This document shows, in pieces, positions 59,646-64,000 of a stretch of 64,000 nt of DNA (its first letter is position 1; each line of letters begins with the position of its first letter). The notes under the pieces are model-generated. The model did no database searches, was not told the origin of the DNA, and saw only the letters and a list, made by a program, of their open reading frames with translations. A program made the position numbers and the translations under genes. Origin of the DNA: an uncultured Lachnospiraceae bacterium (GTDB taxonomy: Bacteria; Bacillota; Clostridia; Lachnospirales; Lachnospiraceae); contig CACZJF010000005.1 of the NCBI GenBank assembly GCA_902781455.1, positions 33,735 to 97,734 on the forward strand. Reading direction: 5' to 3'.

Positions 59646-61142
59646 ATGGCCAAAGCAAGAACAACCATCTTCTTCTGTCAGAACTGCGGGTACGAGTCCG
59701 CCAAGTGGATGGGGCAGTGCCCTGCCTGCCACGAGTGGAACACCTTCGCGGAGGAACCTGTCGCGCCGAAAGCTTCCGGTTCCGGTTCCGGGAAGCCGAC
59801 CGCGGGCGTGGTCCAGTGGGACAGTCTGGGAATCAGGAAAGGGACGGCAGGAACAGGGAGTGGATCCGACACCTCGGCAGGTACTGCCGGCAGCAAAGCA
59901 GGCGCCGGAAAGAGGGCAGGCCTGAGAGCGCTTCCCCTCAAAGACATCACGGTAAATGATACCGGCCGTATGTCTACAGGGATTGCGGAGATGGATCGCG
60001 TGCTGGGAGGAGGCCTCGTACAGGGATCTCTGATTCTGGTCGGCGGCGACCCCGGAATCGGCAAATCAACGCTGCTTCTGCAGGTATGCAGGAACCTGAC
60101 GACGCCGGGAAAAGAAATGTCTGAGCCTGTCCGTGTCCTCTATGTCTCCGGTGAAGAATCCCAGCAGCAGATCAAGCTGAGGGCAAACCGGATGGGAGCA
60201 TTCGGTGATTCCCTGCTGATCCTGTGTGAAACGAATCTGGCTGATGTGCAGGAGACGATCGTGCGGGAGCAGCCCCAGGTTGTTGTAATAGATTCTATCC
60301 AGACGATGTACAACGAGAATGTCACCTCCGCGCCGGGCTCGGTTTCTCAGGTGAGAGAGACGACAGGACTCCTGCTTCAGCTGGCAAAAGGGCTGGGTGT
60401 CACGATCTTTATCGTCGGCCATGTAACGAAGGAAGGCGCGGTCGCTGGCCCCAGAGTGCTGGAGCATATGGTAGACACTGTTCTGTACTTTGAAGGGGAC
60501 CGGCACGCCAGCTACCGCATTCTTCACGGCGTTAAGAACCGGTTTGGTTCAACGGATGAGATCGGTGTCTTCGAGATGAAGAGCGACGGTCTGAGGGAGG
60601 TTCCTAATCCTTCTGAGTTTATGCTGGACGGAAGACCGAGCGGCGCTTCCGGGTCAGTGGTTGCCTGTTCCATGGAAGGCACCAGACCGATCCTGATTGA
60701 GGTTCAGGCTCTGACTGCCCGCAGCAATCTTGCCTATCCGCGCCGTACGACAGAGGGCGCGGACAATAACCGCGTCAACCTGCTTCTCGCGATTCTGGAG
60801 CGCAGGCTTGGCCTTCGGCTGTCCGATATGGACGTCTATGTCAATATCGCTGGGGGCGTGCGGCTCCGGGAACCGGCGGTGGATCTTGGAATTGTCGTCG
60901 CTGTCATCTCCTCTTTCAAGGATATCGTGATCGATGAAAAGACGCTGGTATTCGGAGAAGTCGGCCTGTCCGGCGAGATCCGGTCCGTACCACAGGCGCC
61001 TCTTCGCGTGAAGGAAGCGCAGAAGCTCGGCTTCACAACGATCATTCTGCCACAGGCCTGCATGCGGTCTGTCGGTAAGTCAGATGGCATTCGCCTGGTC
61101 GGTGTGCGGAATGTACGGGAGCTGATCGGGGCCTTGTCATGA
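59646..61142 (+). CDS. radA: DNA repair protein RadA
   Basis: 498 residues from the ATG at 59646 (CAGGAGA upstream); the in-frame extension to 59352 crosses the repeat and hairpin and is rejected. An N-terminal C4 zinc finger (FFCQNCGYESAKWMGQCPAC) is followed by a Gly/Ser/Thr-rich linker, the RecA-like ATPase core with Walker A GDPGIGKSTLLLQ (near 138) and the KNRFG motif (near 299), and a Lon-protease-like C-terminal domain (VNIAGGVRLREPAVDLGIV). It promotes branch migration in recombination. A tRNA promoter begins eight bases after the stop. Confidence 0.94.
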   Translation: MAKARTTIFFCQNCGYESAKWMGQCPACHEWNTFAEEPVAPKASGSGSGKPTAGVVQWDSLGIRKGTAGTGSGSDTSAGTAGSKAGAGKRAGLRALPLKDITVNDTGRMSTGIAEMDRVLGGGLVQGSLILVGGDPGIGKSTLLLQVCRNLTTPGKEMSEPVRVLYVSGEESQQQIKLRANRMGAFGDSLLILCETNLADVQETIVREQPQVVVIDSIQTMYNENVTSAPGSVSQVRETTGLLLQLAKGLGVTIFIVGHVTKEGAVAGPRVLEHMVDTVLYFEGDRHASYRILHGVKNRFGSTDEIGVFEMKSDGLREVPNPSEFMLDGRPSGASGSVVACSMEGTRPILIEVQALTARSNLAYPRRTTEGADNNRVNLLLAILERRLGLRLSDMDVYVNIAGGVRLREPAVDLGIVVAVISSFKDIVIDEKTLVFGEVGLSGEIRSVPQAPLRVKEAQKLGFTTIILPQACMRSVGKSDGIRLVGVRNVRELIGALS

Positions 61143-61149
61143 TTTGTGA

Positions 61150-61179
61150 TTGACAGGGTGAGCCCTGCTGTGTTATAAA
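61150..61179 (+). promoter_or_regulatory. Promoter for tRNA-Trp
   Basis: TTGACA (61150-61155), 18-base spacer, TATAAA (61174-61179) with TGt before it. Directly between radA and the tRNA. Confidence 0.75.
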
Positions 61180-61212
61180 AATAAAGTCGTCCAACGAATG
61201 GAGGACAGACAC

Positions 61213-61283
61213 AGGGGACTGGTCAAATGGTATGATAGGGGTCTCCAAAACCTTTGGTGGGAGTTCGATTCTCTCGTCCCCTG
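61213..61283 (+). tRNA. tRNA-Trp (anticodon CCA)
   Basis: 71 bases fold as a full cloverleaf: acceptor AGGGGAC/GTCCCCT, D arm with GG in the loop, anticodon loop CTCCAAA (61243-61249) giving CCA for tryptophan, T loop TTCGATT on a GGGAG/CTCTC stem, and discriminator G at 61283. The D stem is three pairs and the variable loop only four bases. No CCA is encoded. Its 3' end is the likely attachment site of the element downstream. Confidence 0.9.
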
Positions 61284-61297
61284 CTGGTTGGATGCCT

Positions 61298-61335
61298 CGG
61301 AAATGCCCGTAGAATGGGCGTTTCCGGGGTTTTCA
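61298..61335 (+). terminator. Terminator after tRNA-Trp
   Basis: CGGAAATGCCC pairs with GGGCGTTTCCG (one T-G pair) on a 7-base loop, then GGGGTTTTC. Ends the tRNA transcript; the T-tract is short. Confidence 0.75.
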
Positions 61336-61354
61336 TTTTCCCTGAAAAAACGGG

Positions 61355-61375
61355 GTGCAACATAAAGTGCAACAT
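61355..61375. repeat. Two direct repeats GTGCAACAT
   Basis: GTGCAACAT at 61355-61363 and again at 61367-61375, 12 bases apart, just outside the 3' end of the integrase gene and about 75 bases from the tRNA end. Spacing and place fit integrase arm-type sites. Confidence 0.5.
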
Positions 61376-61380
61376 TTCAT

Positions 61381-62592
61381 TCAGATGTTGACCGCCCTGT
61401 TGATTTCGCTCCGTTTGAAAGCGTCTCCCGTCCTGTCCCAGTCGTAATATTTTTTCGTTGTCTGGAAATCTTTGTGCCCCAGTTGTTTCTGAACCAGTTT
61501 TGCACTGACATTGGCGTCAATCAGCGTGCTGGCGTAAGTCTTGCGGGCTTTGTGAGTGGACCGCTTCTTAATGCCGACTTTTTCACAGGCGACTTTAAGA
61601 GCACGATTGAAAGACTTTGACCGAACCCGTCGTCCGTCTTCATAGGCGAACAGCCATTCTCCAAACGGAGAGAGCATCTGTATTTTTTTCAGTACGGGTA
61701 TGGCTTTTTCAGGCAGGAACACCTTGCGGTTTCCCTCATCTGTCTTTGCCATATCCTCAACATCGAACACGCGGTGTTTTGAGATGTCGTCATACTGGAT
61801 TTCAGATGCCCGAACATCGAGATACAGGTCTTTCAGATTGACGCAGTTGCGACGCAGGGCACACAGTTCTCCAATTCGAAGACCAGACAAAAACATCAGA
61901 TGAAGACCGCAGTGTTGAAGCGACGGGTGCGTATCGAAGTAGTCAATGAGAAGAGCAGTCTCCTCAACAGAGAACACCTCTTCCTCATCTTCCTTGGGCG
62001 GTTTTTTTGCGAACAGGTTGTCAGGGAGCATCAAATCGTCAAAAAAGGTGCTTACGGAATAATCCGTGTATTTTTCCCTTTTTGCATACCTGAGGACGCC
62101 TCTGATGAGGATGGCTAGCCCGCTGTAAGTTTTGCGAGTAAGTCCACATCGTTTGATTGTCCGTTTGATGAATCTTTCCAAATCAGAATCGGTCAAGTCA
62201 TGTAATTCAATCTGACAGAATGGGTCATCCCGTGGAAAAAAACGGGTGAAATGGTTGCGATATCTGGTCAGGGTGCTCTTTCGAATCTCTTCAAACTCTC
62301 CTTTCTCATTAAGCCATTCTTCAAATACATCACAAAATGACTTCCTTTTTATTTCCTTTGAATAGTAGTCAACGATAGCATCTTCCAAATCGGAGAGGTG
62401 CGTTTTGAAAATCTGTTTCTTTCCGATTCTCGTCCGCCATCGTCCGCCTGATTGGGTAATAGGTGTCTTGTGCATTGCGAGACACTGTTTTCTTTTGCTT
62501 TCTTCCATAGCAAGTTTTTTCAGTTCGTCCAGCACTTCAAAGTTACCATTTTGTAATTCCGCCGTCAATTCCTCAATTCTCTTGTTAAGCAT
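61381..62592 (-). CDS. int: Tyrosine-type site-specific integrase
   Basis: 403 residues from the ATG at 62592 (minus-strand AAAGGGGGAGC); an ATG six codons earlier is possible. The N-terminal AT-rich arm-binding domain and a core-binding SAM-like domain (FDEVFEEWLNEKG-type segment) are followed by the catalytic domain. Active residues seen are Arg in SGLRIGELCALRR, the HKAR pair in RSTHKARKTYAST, the second histidine in KQLGHKDFQTTKKYYD and the final Tyr. It should catalyse strand exchange between the element and the tRNA-Trp site. Orientation towards the tRNA is typical. Confidence 0.9.
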   Translation of the reverse strand: MLNKRIEELTAELQNGNFEVLDELKKLAMEESKRKQCLAMHKTPITQSGGRWRTRIGKKQIFKTHLSDLEDAIVDYYSKEIKRKSFCDVFEEWLNEKGEFEEIRKSTLTRYRNHFTRFFPRDDPFCQIELHDLTDSDLERFIKRTIKRCGLTRKTYSGLAILIRGVLRYAKREKYTDYSVSTFFDDLMLPDNLFAKKPPKEDEEEVFSVEETALLIDYFDTHPSLQHCGLHLMFLSGLRIGELCALRRNCVNLKDLYLDVRASEIQYDDISKHRVFDVEDMAKTDEGNRKVFLPEKAIPVLKKIQMLSPFGEWLFAYEDGRRVRSKSFNRALKVACEKVGIKKRSTHKARKTYASTLIDANVSAKLVQKQLGHKDFQTTKKYYDWDRTGDAFKRSEINRAVNI

Positions 62593-63062
62593 GATTGCTC
62601 CCCCTTTCACGAGGTCGCGGTGCTATTCCCCCGCAGGTCGTCTGTTTTGGAGCAATCTGTTAGTTCTTCTTCTTGAAGATTCACGTTTATATGCAGAGGC
62701 GGGAATTAGGAGGGACTAACAGAGATATGGGTGAATGTAATTATTGAAGAAGCTGAAACCTGAAAGGGAAAAAAGTTCGGGCAGAGATTTGTTCCAACTT
62801 TTTATTTCGTGGTTCGTCCGTTCCGATTCCGTACACATAATGAGCGTAGGCTGAAAAACGACTGAAAAGGAAAGAACGATGATGAAAGAAATCAGGAAGA
62901 GATTTATTTCCCCATATGAAAATGCACCGTGCAGGAAATTATCGAGCACATTAGGAGCGTCAAGATGAGAGACCGCCCAAAAGTCTTTGAATAAAGCGGT
63001 TCAGAAGACGGCGACTCTCGTTTTGAGAAATCTAAAAAACGATGCAAACGAAAGGAGAAGTC
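62593..63062. other. 470-base region between integrase and the 63063 gene
   Basis: No gene is supported. CTGTTAGT (62657-62664) and ACTAACAG (62715-62722) form an inverted repeat 50 bases apart. A 29-codon frame at 62879-62968 has a GGAAAGAACG site and overlaps a 9-codon frame starting ATG at 62965, which may be translational-coupling leader frames or chance. A minus-strand frame of 77 codons (62716-62949) has no ribosome site or recognisable content. Confidence 0.4.
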
Positions 63063-63530
63063 ATGAGCAACGGATTCAGACGGCTGGAAAGACAGCGAAA
63101 CAGGGGAAATGGAAAGAAGAACGAGAGAAGAGGGAAGATGCTTGTTTATGCTTCCGTCGAAAAAGACGTTGTGAAAGACGGAGACATCAGTGGCATGTCC
63201 ATGATGATGCAAATGTTCAGGCAAGACAGCGACCGCTTTCGAAATATGTTTTTTCTGACGTTTGCGTATGACGACGACCCGAGAGAAGTCTACGAGATAC
63301 CTGAAATCAGGCGATATGTGGAAAGGCTGTTCGGGGCTAATCCCGACCTGTTCTGGTATTTGAACGATACGGTCGTTTTGAGCGTCGCCCTGTGCCTTAT
63401 GGAGTGTAAGGTCGTCGCAGAGGTCGGAAAAAGGAAGAAAATCCAGTACGCAGGTACGGAAAAGAACAGAATCGTAATGGCTGTTGTCGAGGCGTTCCGC
63501 GAACGACCAGTGTTCGACCTGACCCCCTGA
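63063..63530 (+). CDS. Element protein of unknown function
   Basis: 155 residues from the ATG at 63063 (CGAAAGGAGAAG upstream). The N terminus is strongly basic (RRLERQRNRGNGKKNERRGK), followed by a compact alpha/beta region (MLVYASVEKDVVKDGDISGM, MFFLTFAYDDDPREVYEIPEI, DLFWYLNDTVVLSVALCLME). The charged start suggests nucleic acid binding. I recognise no family. It has a strong terminator 63 bases after its stop. Confidence 0.6.
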   Translation: MSNGFRRLERQRNRGNGKKNERRGKMLVYASVEKDVVKDGDISGMSMMMQMFRQDSDRFRNMFFLTFAYDDDPREVYEIPEIRRYVERLFGANPDLFWYLNDTVVLSVALCLMECKVVAEVGKRKKIQYAGTEKNRIVMAVVEAFRERPVFDLTP

Positions 63531-63592
63531 AAGCCTCGGGTCGTAGCAATCCGTTCCTGCCGAATCGACTGAAAGATGAAAGAGAGGTTGAC

Positions 63593-63624
63593 GAGAGGGA
63601 GATTCGTTCTCCCTCTCCTTTTTT
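63593..63624 (+). terminator. Rho-independent terminator
   Basis: GAGAGGGAGA and TCTCCCTCTC form a perfect 10-bp stem on TTCGT and run into six T residues. Confidence 0.92.
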
Positions 63625-63754
63625 CGCTCCGATTCCGAATCCGCTTCTCCGCGGGTTCCTTGGCGGACGCATATGTAATCCCGCCATCCGACCCGCGGGC
63701 AGACATATTATCGGAAAGAACGCGACGAAACCACAAAGAAAGGCGGTGAACAAG

Positions 63755-63961
63755 ATGAGAAAGGCAAGAACGGAAGCGAACCCGACGATGAGCGTGGCGG
63801 AGGCGAGCAGGGCTCTGTCGATAGGCAGGGAAACCATTATGAGTGAGATGCGTAAGGGCAACCTGCGGGAACTTGGAATCGCGGTCAGGGGAGACACGGG
63901 AAAGTGGCGGTACTACATCTACAAGGAAAGGGTCAGGCGGTTCGCGGGAATCGGACAGTGA
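63755..63961 (+). CDS. Excisionase-like HTH protein
   Basis: 68 residues; ATG at 63755 with AAAGGCGG about eight bases upstream (a GTG at 63746 is possible). MSVAEASRALSIGRETIMSEMRKG is a MerR/Xis-type winged helix-turn-helix, followed by a short wing and RYYIYKERVRRFAG. Its size, charge and position in an integrase-bearing element support an excisionase or small regulator. It overlaps the next frame by four bases (GTGA). Confidence 0.65.
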   Translation: MRKARTEANPTMSVAEASRALSIGRETIMSEMRKGNLRELGIAVRGDTGKWRYYIYKERVRRFAGIGQ

Positions 63962-64000
63962 GGAAGAACGACCCGAAGAAAAAAGCGGAGACGGAATCGG
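63958..64000 (+). CDS. Possible next element gene, cut by the window edge
   Basis: GTG at 63958 overlaps the HTH protein's stop and stays open to the edge (RKNDPKKKAETES-type residues). It is only 14 codons, so identity is unknown. Confidence 0.25.
   Translation, partial: MRKNDPKKKAETES

Larger units (their letters stand above)
61284..64000. mobile_element. Left end of an integrated element at tRNA-Trp, partial
   Basis: Everything after the tRNA differs in style from the chromosome: a tyrosine integrase on the minus strand facing the tRNA, then a lysine- and arginine-rich unknown protein and an excisionase-like protein, with lower GC. An integrase beside an intact tRNA 3' end is the standard layout for tRNA-targeted elements. 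The right end and second attachment site lie beyond the window, so size and type (phage, ICE or satellite) are unknown. Confidence 0.75.

Noticed and set aside
62716-62949. 77-codon minus-strand frame in the element
   Set aside because: No ribosome site and no recognisable content; left as unsupported.

Overview
The window looks like chromosomal DNA from a Gram-positive, low-oxygen Firmicute, most likely a clostridial gut or oral bacterium of the Lachnospiraceae type. The reasons are the gene content (L,D-transpeptidases with PG-binding domains, SleB-type hydrolase, LtaS-like enzymes, TagB/F-like transferase, DUF4364, two-subunit PyrD/PyrK), strong GGAGG ribosome sites, and moderately high GC. 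No rRNA, CRISPR array or replication origin was seen. Nearly all genes are on the + strand.

Layout. 1-4.8 kb: a DltABCD-like acylation module (MBOAT, SGNH protein, acyl-adenylating ligase, carrier protein), cut at the left edge. 5.0-5.9 kb: an unknown lysine-rich lipoprotein. 6.1-8.8 kb: a NitT/TauT-type ABC importer behind a strong promoter and two palindromes. 9.0-10.4 kb: a CDP-glycerol glycerophosphotransferase-family protein. 10.6-19.2 kb: a phosphonate operon encoding a nucleotidyltransferase/cytidylyltransferase/PEP mutase fusion, an iron alcohol dehydrogenase (probable phosphonoacetaldehyde reductase), two LtaS/OpgB-like membrane phosphotransferases and phosphonopyruvate decarboxylase. 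19.4-24.4 kb: a Liv branched-chain amino acid ABC operon. 24.4-29.3 kb: TelA, XpaC and a zinc-ribbon membrane protein. 29.5-33.6 kb: two L,D-transpeptidases. 33.9-38.0 kb: ArsR regulator with a histone-like tail, citrate synthase, phosphofructokinase, TrmH-type methyltransferase. 38.2-42.2 kb: SleB-type hydrolase, DUF4364 protein (- strand), polysaccharide deacetylase. 42.4-47.5 kb: pyrC-F-K-D-E. 47.5-51.1 kb: small secreted or membrane proteins and an M29 aminopeptidase. 51.2-54.7 kb: purE-M-N-D. 54.8-61.1 kb: a cadherin-like membrane protein, ClpC, a small unknown protein, RadA. 61.2 kb: tRNA-Trp followed by the left end of an integrated element (integrase, excisionase-like protein) that runs off the window.

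How the genes fit together. The most distinctive section is 1-19 kb, where much of the coding capacity looks devoted to decorating the cell surface: an acyl-transfer module, a teichoic-acid-type transferase, and a phosphonate pathway. The enzymes predict phosphoenolpyruvate -> phosphonopyruvate -> phosphonoacetaldehyde -> 2-hydroxyethylphosphonate, activation by a nucleotidyltransferase fused to the mutase, and membrane transfer by LtaS-like enzymes. This is inferred from families and gene order; no chemistry is shown by the sequence alone.

A second recurring theme is short tandem repeats, usually three copies, placed directly after stop codons (8.8, 36.1, 48.8, 52.7 and 59.4 kb), plus in-frame repeats inside two genes, and several strong hairpins in operon spacers.
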